From Neomonachus schauinslandi (taxonomy: Eukaryota; Chordata; Mammalia; Carnivora; Phocidae), in NCBI RefSeq assembly GCF_002201575.2, contig NC_058410.1, positions 37,075,877-37,139,876 of the forward strand: a stretch of 64,000 nt of DNA. The letters run 5' to 3'. The translations under genes and the position numbers were made by a program. Shown one piece after another: positions 33,701 through 45,777 of this stretch. The first letter of the stretch is position 1. Each line of letters opens with the position of its first letter. A model generated the notes under the pieces. That model was not told where the DNA came from, ran no database searches, and was given only the letters and a program-made list of their open reading frames with translations.

Positions 33701-33929
33701 GAGTTAAAAAAAGGAAAAGAGAGAAGGGAGAAAGAGAAACTTAAAAAATTTAACTATAGAAGGGAAAAAATGGTGCCTTGATTGGAATCCAAATGTCACC
33801 CCTGAAGAGGAATTTAGGACTGCTCTCTTCTGTCCCAAACCTCTCATTTTTATTCTCTATGAAAGACTCCAAGAATGAGGAGAATCCTACATGCTATGAG
33901 AATTGCAGGAGAATTATACAATATTTATA

Positions 33930-34430
33930 AGTCATAAAACCCTGGCCAAAGTTGTTCATGAAGTTGAAAACGCAGTTGTTCAAAATACAACCACATTAGA
34001 TATAATACTGACCACTCAAGGGTGAACATCTATTGTCATATCCCTACAAATCTCTCTGGGATCTTTAATATTACTAAACAGACCCAGGAAATAAATAAAG
34101 AAAATATGAAATTAAGTAATTTGGCCATTCCCCTATATCAGGTGCTACTGGCACTAGGGATTGGGAATGAGATGTGTTCTCCTGATTTAATTAGGGTTCA
34201 AGGATCCTGGCTTAGAAGAGGCCTACAAACTCTGATCATGATCTTTCTCTAAGTATTTGCTTTTGTTATAAAGCTCAAATAAACTTTAGAGTCCTAAATA
34301 TTGTTGTATAGCCACCATCCAGTCAAATGATTCAACAAATGATCATCCAACAAAAGAATAGGAAAATGACTCCCTCCAAAATTCAGTACATAAGCCAAGA
34401 CCTCAAACAGTATTACAGATCTGGATCAGC
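33930..34430 (+). pseudogene. Endogenous retrovirus Env transmembrane-subunit relic
   Basis: Decayed Env transmembrane (TM) subunit of an endogenous retrovirus, probably class I (gamma-like). In intact viruses TM anchors the envelope spike and drives membrane fusion. Three pieces are visible in the usual order. The heptad/immunosuppressive-domain region is at 33960-34022, where a QN...LD...LTTQG pattern is readable. A Cys-containing segment with an N-glycosylation-type NIT site follows at about 34030-34090. Then comes a hydrophobic anchor-like segment ending at a stop near 34252, and tail-like sequence continues at 34265-34420. At least two frame changes (near 34022 and after 34252) and in-frame stops separate the pieces, so no protein can be made. 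Gag and pol are not recognised nearby. The assignment rests on motif order only; strain-level identity is not claimed. Confidence 0.5.
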
Positions 34431-34980
34431 CATGTCTCCAGATGGCAGTGGTCTATATCTTCCAGCTCAAGCTGAAGAATTACCACAAAATGAGCAACTA
34501 AGAGTTGAGTTTACCTGTGTGGTCTTAGTTCCCCTCCCACAAATTATTTTATGTTCTCATAGGTACATACACTCATGTGTCCTAGTCAATCCTTCAAACA
34601 TGATTTAGAACTGTGGGAAAGGATCCAATTACTTGTTCTATAAAGTTCTAAATGCCTAGGTCAAGTAGGAAAAAGTGAGAAATAATCTGATACATTATAC
34701 TAGCTAAATAAAAACTCTAAGTGGTCCAAAACATCACATAGACCTTTTACAGCCACATATTCAAATATGTCATGATTAACTCAGCCCCTCACTCTTCAAA
34801 AATTATTAATTAAATGAAACTCAGTTTATCTCTGTGGGGTCCTCAAGATGAATCTCACAAAATAGAGTATTTATTTTGAAAGGACATCAAAGTTTAGAGA
34901 ATATTTTTCGTAGACTTTTGGTGAAAGTTTTTGAGACTGAATAGATGTTGGTAGGTTAAGAATCTAGGTTCTATATATTA
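34431..34980. other. Unassigned stretch right of the Env relic
   Basis: A 3' LTR would be expected here, but I cannot delimit one. Only the degenerate polyadenylation-like patch near 34820-34850 suggests it. Confidence 0.4.
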
Positions 34981-34984
34981 TTCA

Positions 34985-35160
34985 CCATGCTATAAAAAGC
35001 TGGAGTGAAGGGGGGTGGGAGGGATGGGGTGGCTGGATGATGGACATTGGGGAGGTTAGGTACTATGGTGAGCGCTGTGAATTATGTAAGACTGATGAAT
35101 CACAGACCTGTACCCCTGAAACAAATAATACATTATATGTTAATAAAAAATAAATTTAAA
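34985..35160 (+). mobile_element. Carnivore L1 3' end, sense, 5'-truncated
   Basis: G-rich patch 'gggagggatggggtggctgg', then 'gatggacattggggaggtta', 'gtaagactgatgaatcacag' and 'acctgtacccctgaaacaaa', ending in an A-rich tail. This is the 3' UTR of carnivore L1. The antisense copy at 46028-46327 carries the same terminal sequence. Confidence 0.9.
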
Positions 35161-35164
35161 AAAC

Positions 35165-35240
35165 TGCATTGAGATATCACCACACATCTGTTATAGGATG
35201 GCTATCATTTAAAAAAAAAAAAGTTTGGAAAAAAACATAG
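35165..35240 (+). repeat. Short L1 fragment
   Basis: 'attgagatatcaccacacat' and 'ggatggctatcatttaaaa' match the near-3' part of L1 ORF2 ('gagataccacttcacacc...aatggctat'). It directly follows the carnivore L1 end. Confidence 0.55.
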
Positions 35241-35244
35241 AGTC

Positions 35245-36540
35245 CAAAGGAATTTCCTTACTATGTAATGTCTTCCAAAAGTTAAACAAAAACTTTAATG
35301 TAATCTTTTATAGAACCTAATTTATTAGTTAAGATAACAACTTTTAAATACATATTAATACATATTTCTTCAAGGTCATAAAAAATACACTTGTCTTTTA
35401 CTGATAGCAATGCTTTATCAGTATCTACCATGTTTCATTACTTGGAAAATGCTATATTCCTAAAAGATAGTATTTCATGTTACACATCACCACCACCCAC
35501 CACCCACCCATCCTCCATCATTGCAGACATTTTCCTATTGTTTACTTTTTATCTAAAGCAAAGACTTTGTAAAGCAAAGATGACTTTGATATGGTTCTCT
35601 TATTAAAATTATCTAGAATGGATGTGGATCTCAGTGTCTTACCTGAAAGTTACTCTGTAGGATATTTATCAACACTTGTGTATCTAGCTGCTCATTTCTG
35701 CACACTCAAGAAGGATTCCGTGAAGTACCACAATGGACATCAAGATGGCACTTTTGATCAGGTATCAAATTTTTCCATGTCCTTTCTGTTTCTGTAGAAA
35801 ATTGAATAAAGGTAGAAAAGGTGGGGAAAGAGTCAGTTTCAAAAACAAAACAGATTGGAAAGATAATGACTACATTACAATGACTCATTTTCTTTTATTT
35901 CCAGCTAAGAATTTCCAGTTTAGAAAGATCTTCATACACTTAAAGATGTACTCAGAGATGAAAGAAATTCCTACAGCCACTAGATGTCATTGTGATGTCA
36001 TTCAAATATTGATGGACAACATATATCTGATAAAGTTAAAAAGAAAGTTTCATATTTTTTTTTCTGAAGGAGAAAACATGAAATATTGTTATTATCTTGA
36101 AAATAGTGACAAAATATTGTCTTCATCAGGAAAAGGCTAAAGGTCCTACTATCTGCTGAAAAAAATTCTCCAAGCCTTGGAAAAACAATTAATGGTGGTT
36201 ATTTGATGTCATTCTAGTTTTACTACTTCAGAAGATGCTGTTCGTTCTACACATATGTTTTAATTCTGAAATTTGCAGCTGCTACCGCTGTTACTTACCC
36301 AACTTTAAATGGGAGGAAAAAATGGATGTGTGAAAGTTGAGGGTAAATTCAGGTGAAGAGGAAAAGGGAGAAAGATAAAAAGGTTCTTATCTCATAGTCC
36401 CTATTTTCTTTGTGAGTTACAGTGAAGGCAGGGTACATTTTTTTTAGAGTGAAGGAAGAAATGGTGTGTAGTTGATTGGTGAAGAGAGGTGAAGTTTTCA
36501 CATAACTTTTGTAAGTAATAGGAGAGGATTATGGACTATG
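35245..36540. other. Unassigned noncoding stretch with a long open frame
   Basis: Contains a 135-codon open frame (35733-36140, +) with no recognisable domain, Kozak-like start or splice context, read here as chance. A (CCACC)n-like patch lies at 35488-35511. Confidence 0.5.
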
Positions 36541-36554
36541 TTACATGCAATGAG

Positions 36555-36911
36555 CCCACTAAAATTCATATATTGAAGCTCTAACCCCCAGTCTGACTGT
36601 TTTTAGAGATGGGGCCTTTGAAGAGGTAAATAAGGATAAATGAGGTCATATGGGTGGGGCCCTAATCCATTAAGTGTCCTTACAAGGTGATGGAGAAACA
36701 ACCAGGGACATGTGTGCCCAGAGAAAGAGCATGCAAGGACACAGTGAGAAGGTGGCCATCAGCAAGCCAAGGAGAGAGGTCTCAGGAAAAACCAAATCTG
36801 CCAACACCTTGATCTTGGATTTCCAGTTTTCAGACTGTGAGAAAACAAATTTCTGTTTTTTAAGCCATCCAGCCTAGTATTTTGTTACAGCAGTCCCAGA
36901 AGACTAATGCA
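36555..36911 (+). mobile_element. MLT1 LTR (ERVL-MaLR), sense
   Basis: Follows MLT1 closely: 'aaaattcatatattgaagct', 'ctaacccccagtctgactgt', 'aaatgaggtcatatgggtgg', 'ccctaatccattaagtgtcc', 'gccaaggagagaggtctcag', 'ccaacaccttgatcttggat', 'ttttttaagccatccagcct' and 'cccagaagactaatgca'. Near-complete solo LTR. The 67-codon frame inside it is not a gene. Confidence 0.92.
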
Positions 36912-36939
36912 AAGAGGTATATAGCTAGATGAAAATAGA

Positions 36940-37425
36940 TTACTTGTGTAGTTAACATTAAAAAACATAATTTGGAATAATTGTATGGCAGATAATGATA
37001 GTGACCTTCTCAATATTTATTCTCCTCTTCCTTACTAGCAAAATGTGATTTCATTCAGAGCAGCAGTGTGCTGGTACTGGATACATATTGTTGGATACAT
37101 ACATAGGTACAGCCACTTTTCTCTGGACCTCCTTTCTTTTGCCTTGCCTGTTCTTTGGAAGTGAGGCTGAAGATGACAAACTGCATTTGGCCTTAAAGAA
37201 ATCATGAGATGACTATGGGGATTAAAGCCAAATGATAGGGATAGTGGAGCAGAGAGAAGGAGCTTGGAATACTAATGGCATAGCAGAACTACTGTATCAG
37301 CCCTGGACTGTCAACCTCTGGATTTATTACTCTTTTTAAAACAATAAGTGTCTTATTCAATTAAGCCATTGTACTTGAGTTTCTGTGGTGTGCATTCAAC
37401 TGCAATCTTTGACTGATAGAGATAC
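36940..37425 (+). repeat. Probable ancient LTR-like repeat
   Basis: Ends 'aataagtgtcttattcaatt' then 'aagccattgtacttgagttt', like the 3' end of several old LTR/MER repeats ('aataaactc..tgttaagccactg'). The body, with 'gaggctgaagatgacaaac', is diverged. Family not named. Confidence 0.45.
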
Positions 37426-37729
37426 CAACTTCATAGACAGATTTATCTAAGACTAAAGTTTTGCAAGGTATTATATTGCAGGAAGACTAAGGAATAAATA
37501 AAGTGAATCAATTGACCAGAGACTGGTAGAAGTTCAATCTAGATTATATGGTATAGAGAAATAGAAGAGAAGGTATATAAGGAAGGCCTAGTTTAATTGG
37601 GAAAATTAGAGGGAAAAAGGAGGTCTTTAAAAAGTTGGGGAATGCATGTGGAGAGAATAAGTAAATGAAATGACCAGAAAAACAAAAGTGTGATCCAAGT
37701 GATATATTGGACTTTAAGATTTTATAATG

Positions 37730-38000
37730 CATTTCACTTATATGTGGAATTTAATCAAGAAAACAAATGAACAAAGGAGTAAAGTAGAGAGACAAACAAA
37801 AAAACATAGTCATAAATACAGAAAACAAACAGGTGGTTGCAGAGGGGAGGTGGGTGTGAGGAGGAGTGAAATAGATAAAGGGGACTGAGAATACACTTAT
37901 CTTGATGAGCACTGAGAAATGTATAGAACTATTGAATCATTATATTGTACCTCTGAAACTAATATAACACTGTACATTAATTATACTTGAACTTTAAAAA
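37730..38000 (+). mobile_element. Carnivore L1 3' end, sense, with 14-bp TSD
   Basis: 'cacttatatgtggaatttaa', 'caggtggttgcagaggggag', 'cttatcttgatgagcactga' and 'ctgaaactaatataacactg', with an A-rich end. Flanks aagattttataatg (37716-37729) and aagatttcataatg (38001-38014) differ at one base. About 270 bp remain after 5' truncation. Confidence 0.93.
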
Positions 38001-38014
38001 AAGATTTCATAATG

Positions 38015-39165
38015 GAATAGTTCCAGATAGCAACAATTTTCATGATATAGCCATTGTTAATAGTGGCCAAAGTAGAAGAAAGTAAAGATCTCCAGCATCA
38101 AGATCAAGGATGTTGTCATCCACATAGACAATGATGACAGGCAGGAAATATGGCAGGATATGAGTTAAAAACGAAGATTACAAGCTTTATGGTGAAAGGT
38201 TTCATGAAATCTGTAAATGTTATCAATAGATGACAATGTGGAAGAGTAGAGGGTAGTATGGCTAGATCACATGAATTTCAAAGAAGATAAATTTTTATAG
38301 GATAACAGAGCAACAAGTAGTTAAGAATACATATTTTCTTCCCAGTCTCTTGGTATTTGGAAGTAGCTTCTGCTTATCTCCCCAATTCTCTTTCAAACAG
38401 ATACCCACTAAATGTTTATTAAATGAATAAATAATGATTACCTTCTCAGTCCTAACTGTATTCCATCCCCCACCCAGAAGCCCTCTGGATACTAGTTAGT
38501 AGCTAATGATAAGTTCCTAAATTCTCATTTTCTTAAGAAAGAGAGCAGGCTGACATTTTAGAAAGATTTGAGACTGAAAAAAAAAAAATGAACCTGGGCT
38601 TCAGTGATGGTGAAGTGTCCCTATTTTAATGCAATTTTCACCAATTAAACATCTTTACCTTTAAAGGATCTATTTGGGCGTTCTTTTCTTCAGTGGAGAT
38701 AATCATACTTCCCAATTAGGCCTTGAAGTGAAACTTTCCTTTAAAGCTTCTTCCCAATGAGGACCTAGATTTCCAGTGTGACAATTTCTAATGCCAATCT
38801 CCTCTTTCTCAACTGACCCTTCAATGAATCTTTGCAGATGATTTGGTCTAGATTTTGCAACTCTACCACCACCAAACAACAGTTTTCAGTCACTACACTG
38901 TGACTTACCTAACATATCCTTTTAACCCTAATAATATAATGTTTATTTTCAGTAACTACCATTTCTCCCTTGAAATGTGGCTAAAGTACCAGATGCAAAG
39001 ACACTTACCTGTTTGCTTACCCTACTTTACTGAATCCTACATAATCTGGTTCTAAACTTCCTCTCCCATCTCTATTCATACCATTTTCCTAGTAGGTAAC
39101 TAAGGCCCAGCACACTGACCTTCTTTATTTTCCTTAACAGCCAAACCAGTTTCTAGCTCTTTTAC
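38015..39165. other. Unassigned noncoding stretch
   Basis: No gene recognised. 'actaaatgtttattaaatga' near 38408 resembles an L2/MIR tail but is too short to assign. Confidence 0.5.
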
Positions 39166-39322
39166 CTGGAGTGCTCTACAACCTGATCATCCTAGGGTTG
39201 GCTCTTCCTTATCATGAGGATCTTACTGTAAATATCCCTGTTCAGACTTTCCCCAACACCTAAAGGAGCAAGTCAGCCACTATTTATAGTACCATGTAGT
39301 TCTTTGCATCTCATTTATCACT
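39166..39322 (+). repeat. L2 LINE fragment
   Basis: 'ctggagtgctctacaacc', 'aatatccctgttcagactt' and 'caagtcagccactatttat' followed by 'ttctttgcatctcatttatc' match the ordered L2 3' region. Confidence 0.55.
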
Positions 39323-39325
39323 ACC

Positions 39326-39792
39326 CGTGGTAGGCTGAAAAATGGCTTTTCAAAGCTGTCAACATCCTCATCCCCAAACCTATGAATATGTTACTACCTT
39401 ACAAGGCAAAAGAGACTTTACATGTGATTAAGTTAAGAATCTTGAGATGGGGAGATTAGCCTGGACTAAACAGGTGGGCGCGATACATTCACAAGGATCC
39501 TACAAGAAAGAAGCAGGAGGTTTAGGGTCAGAGAAAGGAGATACTATGCTGGGAGCAGAAGCATTACATTTTGAAAATGGAGAAGGGGTCACAAGCCAAA
39601 GAATGCAGGAGATATGTAGAAGCTGGATTCTCTCCTAGATACCCCAAAGGAAACACAATTCAGCTGATACCTTGATTTCAGCTCAATGAAATCCATTTCA
39701 GATTTCTGACTTCCACAACTACAATACAGTAAGTTTGTGTTAAGTCACTAGGTTTGTGGAAATTTGTTATACTGGCAATAGAAAACTAATAC
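39326..39792 (+). mobile_element. MLT1 LTR (ERVL-MaLR), sense
   Basis: 'tggtaggctgaaaaatggct', 'acatgtgattaagttaagaa', 'cttgagatggggagattagc', 'ggactaaacaggtgggcgcg', 'taccttgatttcagctcaat' and 'actggcaatagaaaactaat' follow MLT1C/D order. Its internal 63-codon frame is not a gene. Confidence 0.88.
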
Positions 39793-39854
39793 CCTAACAT
39801 TTTTCTTGTTTTATTCATTTGTTATTTGTTTATCATCTGTCTTCCTTTAAAACT

Positions 39855-40057
39855 ATTTTTTTTTAAGATTTTATTTATTTATTTGAGAGAGAGAGAATAA
39901 GCGGTGGGGAGGGACAGACGGGGGTGGGGGGCAGGGAGAGAAAGAAGCAGGCTTCCTGCTCAGCAGGGAGCCTGATGCAGGGCTCGATTCCAGGATCTGG
40001 AGATCATGACCCAAGCCGAAGGCAGGTGCTTAACTGACTGAGCCACCCGGGCGCTCC
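39855..40057 (-). mobile_element. CAN-SINE, antisense, with 11-bp TSD
   Basis: 'aagattttatttatttattt', GA/G-rich body, 'gatgcagggctcgattccag' and head 'gactgagccacccgggcgct'. Perfect duplication cctttaaaact at 39844-39854 and 40058-40068. Confidence 0.95.
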
Positions 40058-40101
40058 CCTTTAAAACTCTATTAGGGACAATAGCCTTGGTGGGATTTTT
40101 T

Positions 40102-40320
40102 GTTTCTGTTTGTTTTTTTCAACATTTTATTTATTTGAGACAGAGAGAGAGAGAGCACAAGCAGGAGGGGGCGGTGGCGGTAGTGAGAGGCAGAGGGAGA
40201 GGGACAAGCAGACTCCCCACTGAGCAGGGAGCCTGATGCAAGGCTCAATCCCAGGACCCTGAGATCATGACCTGAACTGAGGGCAGATGCACTTAACCGA
40301 CTAAGCCACCCAGGTGCCCC
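40102..40320 (-). mobile_element. CAN-SINE, antisense
   Basis: T-rich tail, 'cattttatttatttgagaca', GA body with 'gggggcggtggcggtagtga', and head 'gactaagccacccaggtgcc'. Short shared flank agccttg at 40082 and 40323. It sits 45 bp from the previous SINE in the same orientation. A 160-codon antisense frame (40072-40554) runs through it and is not a gene. Confidence 0.93.
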
Positions 40321-40404
40321 AAGAGCCTTGTTTTTTATATTTATTTTCCTGATCTGAGAGCAGTGCCTGGAACATAGGAAGCACTTATTAAAATTGAATT
40401 GAGT

Positions 40405-42560
40405 GAGTAATTGCTTTTTGGTACACAAATTTGCATTTTGTGGACCAAAAAATTTTATTCTTTCCCTAAATATAAAAACTTTATGCTTTTTAAATGTGAA
40501 AGGGAAAAAAAGTGTTTGGCAGAGATAAAAGTGCACTAGCCATTCTAATCTCAATATTAGAGGACTGATATTTAAGAGTTAAGAACATGTTCCCTCTCAT
40601 CCTGATTCACCTTTCTTATAAAAAGGATGTCATCTGCCTTGATATTTGTAATCCTTTGCCAAGGCATGTGCTGTTGGTTTTTAGTTCAAGTCTCTGGGTC
40701 TCCATGTAATCTATTAACCAAAGAGTTGACATAATTATTTTTAGAGCTATAAAGGGTGGTAAAGCTGCCATCACCTTATCTAGAGTTGATTGGGAATTGA
40801 AAAGTTATTTCACCATAGATGATTTTCTAAGGATGTATCTGTATGTGAAAATTTCCTGGAAATACTAATTTTAAAATATGTTTCAGCATTTGTAAGTGTC
40901 AGCATATCTGTAGAGGGATAATTTTGCTTCTATTTTTAGACTAATAGGCTTATAGACTAACATATCATTTATGAACTTGCATGAGATGGATTAATTAGAC
41001 CATGTCAAAAACAACATTTCCAAATTTTCTTAACCACCGACATAATTTCCCCTGAGCCATATGGTATCCAGAGCTTGGGCTGGTGGGTTAGAGTTGAGAA
41101 GGCTGAGATGGAGTGAAGGACTCTAAGTTTAAAGGTTATCTTTTTCCAACTAGAAGATTTTCACCAGTTCTGTTCCATAGATTCCTCTTACTTCTAATCA
41201 AAATCTTATTGTCAGCAACTGATCTCAGTCTTGTCTATATGAAATGTTTATAACCTTTCCAATCCTGGTCAAGTAAGGATTACTGAGAAACAAAAAACTA
41301 ACCTTAATTAGATTGTGAATGAGATATTCAAAATAGAACATAAAAAAGGCTATTTGGAAACTTATCAAACTTAAATATTATTAGAAACTTTATTCTGTTC
41401 CAAAAGCCTAAGTATAGTCATTACCTTTGGAAGACTTTGGACTTAACCATGAGAATCAATAGCAAAGACATATTTGGGGGACATAATCATGTTACAGCTG
41501 TATTTAAAAAATAAAAAGATTGTGAAACACAAATTTGAATCAATGACTATAAATACTAATTCTGATTTATCATCTCAGTCCGTTATTTCAAATTTGGTAA
41601 ACACATCTATGGCCAGGATCCAGTTATTTCTCCTTTTTTTCCTACTTCTTATAGTTCAACTGAATAAAAATCATAAATAAAAAAGAGAAGACACTTTGTT
41701 CCCGATTTGTTTAAAATCTGTTCTAATTCATTAACTCCAGTATATCCTGGGGTAATGCCTTTAATTTCTCCCCGTAAGCCCAGGGCCATAAACATCCTGT
41801 AAGAATCCCATGTAGCAACTCTTTTGACTCTTGTTGACTCAGATAAGTACTTCAAACAGCACCTGCCACCCACCCTCTCCTAAACTTTTACTCTCATGAT
41901 CCCTCCAGTATTCATCACTTTGGCTTCATACTAGGACATTTTCCCTCTTTCTAGCCACTGAACTTATGAACTCTGCTGGCTCCTCCTCCCACTCCTCCTT
42001 CTCTCTCTCTCTCTCCTTTTATTAAGTTAATACTAGCTATATTTCAATAGAGCGGTTAGCAAAACAAACAAAAACACAGTACTAGTGTAGACAATTGTTT
42101 TTTTCTCAGGATCCAAATTTCAAGAATTCAGTAGGCTAACGCTACAGCTGATTTGTCTGGATGATCCCAAGAGATGTTCCTCTTCAAGTCTCCCCCCCAT
42201 CTATTTTCACTGTGAAGTTGATTCATTTCTTTCAAAGAATGGTCAACTAATGACTTAAACTATCATAGTCACTCTCTTATGATTCAGAAACTTCCTGGCA
42301 CATTATTTGATAAACTTTACATTCAAAATGATTTCAAATCATGTAGAGGGATTTTTCACTTGCAAACGGATGTAATTAATTGGATTGGTTTTAAAAGAAA
42401 GCAAAGGGGAAAAGAGTGAAGTATGCATAAGTTTTGCTGGAATTTATTCTGGATTTTCAGATAGTGGTAAGGACTAAAAGTGCCTGACAGAAATCTTTAG
42501 CTTTGCTGCATACAATACAGACAAAAGAATTAGTGCAGGGAGTTAACTACTTAACTACTG
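40405..42560. other. Unassigned noncoding stretch
   Basis: No gene or repeat boundary recognised, except an L2/MIR-like tail at 40350-40400 just outside and a (CT)n patch at 41999-42016. Confidence 0.5.
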
Positions 42561-42569
42561 TTACATTTT

Positions 42570-43905
42570 TTAATGGATTTATTGAGATATAATTCATATA
42601 CCATAAAATTTATTTAAAGTGTACCAATTTTTTTAGTATATACAGAATTGGACAATCATTACCACGATCAATTTTAGAACATTTTTGTCACTCCAAAAAG
42701 AAACCCCATGCCCATTAACAATTACTCCCTATTTCCTCCCAACCACACACCCCTCCTGCAAGCCTTGGCAACCACCAGTCTAGTTTCTAGCCTTCTATAT
42801 TTGCCTGTTCTAGACAATTCATACAAATGATATCCATTCAATATGTGGTGACCTTTATGACTGGCTCTTTTAACTAAGAATAATGTTTCCAAGGCTCATT
42901 CATGTTATAGCATGTATCATTACTTCATTCCTTTTCTTACAATTAGGAGACTTTACGTTTTTATAGTGATTTTAGTTTCATAGAAAAATTGACTCGAAAG
43001 TACAGTGAGTTCCCGTCCACTGTCTCATTCCCCACACACAGTTTTCCCTACTACTAACAACTTGCTTTAGTATGGTGCATTTGTTAAAATTGATAAATCA
43101 TTATTGATACATTTTTATTAACTGAAGTCCATAATTTACATTAGGGTTCACTTTTTGTATTGTACATTCTATAGGTCTTGACAGATGTATAATGACATAT
43201 ATCCATCATTACATTATAATATAGAATAGTTTCATTGCCCTAAAAATTCCTTGTTGTACTTGTTCATCCTTTCTTCTCACAAACCTCTGACAATGACTGA
43301 TCTTTTTGTTTCCATAATTTTATCTTCTCCAGCAAAATATAAAGCTATTTGGCTGAAAATATTCCATGGCATGAGGATATTTTCTCTTAGTATGATATAC
43401 TGCATTTTATTAATTAATTCATCAGTTGAGGTATAGACATTTATATTTCTACTTTTTGGCTGTTATGAATAATACCACTATGAATAGTCATGTACAAGTA
43501 TTCGTTTGAACATATGCTTCATTTCTCTTAACTGGAATTATGGTCACATGGCAACTCTTTAATATTTCCAAAACCTTCTGGATAATTTTTCAAAGTAAGT
43601 GTACCTTTTTACATTCTCAGCAACAATATATGAGAGTTTTACTTTTCTTCACATCCTCTCCAACACTTGATATTATCTTTTTTATTTTAGCCATCTTAGT
43701 AGGTATGAAGTGATATTTCATTGTACTTTTCACTTGCATTTCCCTAGTGGCTAATAATATTGAGGTTCTTTTCATGAGCTTCTAGGCCATTTGTATATCT
43801 TCTTTAGAGAAATGTCAATTCAGATCCTTTGCCCATTGTTTACTTGGGTTATTCATCTTTATGTTATTGAATTGTAAGTGTTCTTTATATATTCTTGATA
43901 AAAGT
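42570..43905 (-). repeat. L1M 3' UTR and ORF2 end, antisense
   Basis: 'ggatttattgagatataatt', 'aagaaaccccatgcccatta', 'cttggcaaccaccagtctag', 'taagaataatgtttccaagg', 'atgaatagtcatgtacaagt' and 'ccatttgtatatcttcttta' read in order as the reverse complement of an L1MA/MB 3' region. 42970-43300 may be a second 3' UTR piece. Confidence 0.8.
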
Positions 43906-43907
43906 CT

Positions 43908-44092
43908 TGAAAGAGAGAGAGAGAGAGAAAGCACAAGCAGAAGGGGCAGAGGGAGAAAGAGAGAGAATCTCAAGAAGACTCTGTGCTAAGCATGGATCCA
44001 GACTTGCGGCTTGATCCCAGGACCCTGACCTGAGCCAAATTGAGAGTGGGATACTTAACTGACTCTGTTACCCTGTGCCATCCAGGCGCACT
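43908..44092 (-). mobile_element. Diverged CAN-SINE, antisense
   Basis: (GA)n body, 'gaatctcaagaagactctgt', 'gcatggatccagacttgcgg', 'cttgatcccaggaccctgac' and degraded head 'gccatccaggcgca'. It adjoins the antisense L1M. T-tail and duplication not recognisable. Confidence 0.85.
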
Positions 44093-44124
44093 TCATCTAT
44101 TTTTTTTTTTTTATTGGTTGTGCT

Positions 44125-44245
44125 TTTGGTAGTTAAAAGCCCAGAGTTAGGAGATAGACAAACCTATTTTTCAATCCCAGGAACTTCACTTATGAGCTCT
44201 GTGAATTTGGGCATTTTACTTAACTTCCATAAGCTTCAATGTAAT
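44125..44245 (+). repeat. MIR SINE fragment
   Basis: 'caatcccaggaacttcactt', 'gagctctgtgaatttgggca' and 'ttttacttaacttccataag' follow the MIR core order. Confidence 0.6.
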
Positions 44246-44249
44246 TCCC

Positions 44250-45775
44250 ATCAAAATCCCACCTAGTTTTTTTGGAAATAATTTGTCAGCATAAGAGACA
44301 ATCTCAATGGTTAATATGTATGCTTAATACTTCATGTTTTTGCTATTCAAAATGAGAAGCATTTTTCTTTTTTCATTGTTACATTATAGAAGAACACTTT
44401 GTGGATCTACATTTGGCACTAATAGAAGAATGTAGAGATCATACTGATAGAACAAGATGGAAGGAGAGAGCACAATACATGGATAAATGAAGCAAAGGCG
44501 TTCAGATATAAATACTGCCATCTCATATTTTTACCCTATAAAGTACTAGATAATATTTTTTAGGCTAGTTTATGGCAGTCTCCTTCAGCATGGTAAATTG
44601 GAGATAATTATATAGATGTAGAGGAAGTGGGAAGTTTATTGTGATAGACCAGAACATTTTGCTTTAGGGGCAAGGAGAATTACTAAAGACTTTATTAGGC
44701 ACCTTTAGAGTGTCCCTGACTATTGCCTTCATATAGTAAACAAAGGATGATAGCCAGCATGTTTCATCTTCATTGGGAAAAAAAACACAGTAAGAAAAGT
44801 GTATTTCAAGAAAAAAGTTACTTTATATATTAAAAATAAATATTGACTATAAAATGATTAGAAGTTAGAAAAAGATAGTATAAAAGTTTTTAAATATTCT
44901 CTAGTGAGGATGAGGATAACACAGTAAATAGAATCAGCTGTCTTTGTGGCTGGCTTATGTAGGGTGATAAGGCTCTGGCACTTATTCCATTGCTAAGGTT
45001 CCCCAACTCATTCACATTATAGTCAGTGGAATTTCAAATAGTTATATTTTTGAAGTGTAATAGTAACCCCCAATTCAGTCACAGAGTTGTTATTATTAAA
45101 TAAAAAAGAAAGCAATTGCACACACAAAAGCCTATACACATGTCATTTTATTTTCCACATTCTGTAATCCATTTACTTATAAAAATTCCTCATTGGAAAG
45201 TAGGTAAGAATAACTTTTTCATAATATATTTGTTAGGATTCTAAAAATATTTTTTATAGCAATTCCTCCTGTGTCTAATGTGTTTAGTTACAGTAGCTGT
45301 GGAAAAACCTCAAAAAGTGCTAAATTTTGCAAATTCAGCATATTTTAATTTTAGAGTGAAAAAGACAGCCAAGAACCTAATTTTTAACCATAGAACTTGG
45401 AGCTGAACATAACCTTTGGAGTTAAACCAGCAGAAAAATCACTCTCTAGAGTATGACTTCCTAGAATTACTGTTTTACCCAGAAGAAAATAATCTATGTT
45501 ATCTGATACTAATTGAATATATGATTATCTTGCCTGCATAATTATCCAAAGTAAAAAGACAAATTTATAGTCATTGAATCTTTGTTGAGCTATTAGCAAT
45601 TTTAGTGTGGTGACTATTTAAGATGGTCATTATTGAGCAAAGCCATAATCTATCTTAATTTGCATAATGTTCAGAAGAATTAATTAAAATTTCAAACACA
45701 AAATATTTTACCTGAAACATTTAAATAATTGATGAATGACATTTTTTTTCTCTTTCGATGAATTATCAGAATGTT
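44250..45775. other. Unassigned noncoding stretch
   Basis: No gene, RNA or repeat recognised by eye. Confidence 0.5.

Positions 45776-45777
<2 letters not shown>

Noticed and set aside
35733..36140. 135-codon open frame on the plus strand
   Set aside because: No recognisable domain, low-complexity Lys/Phe/Ile-rich content as expected from AT-rich DNA, and an overlapping antisense frame. A polypyrimidine-AG before 35905 is not enough to call an exon.
40072..40554. 160-codon open frame on the minus strand, the longest in the window
   Set aside because: It runs through the whole CAN-SINE at 40102-40320, read in the SINE's sense direction, plus flanking sequence. The protein contains SINE-derived GWLSRLSASALSSGHDLRV-like sequence and no domain.
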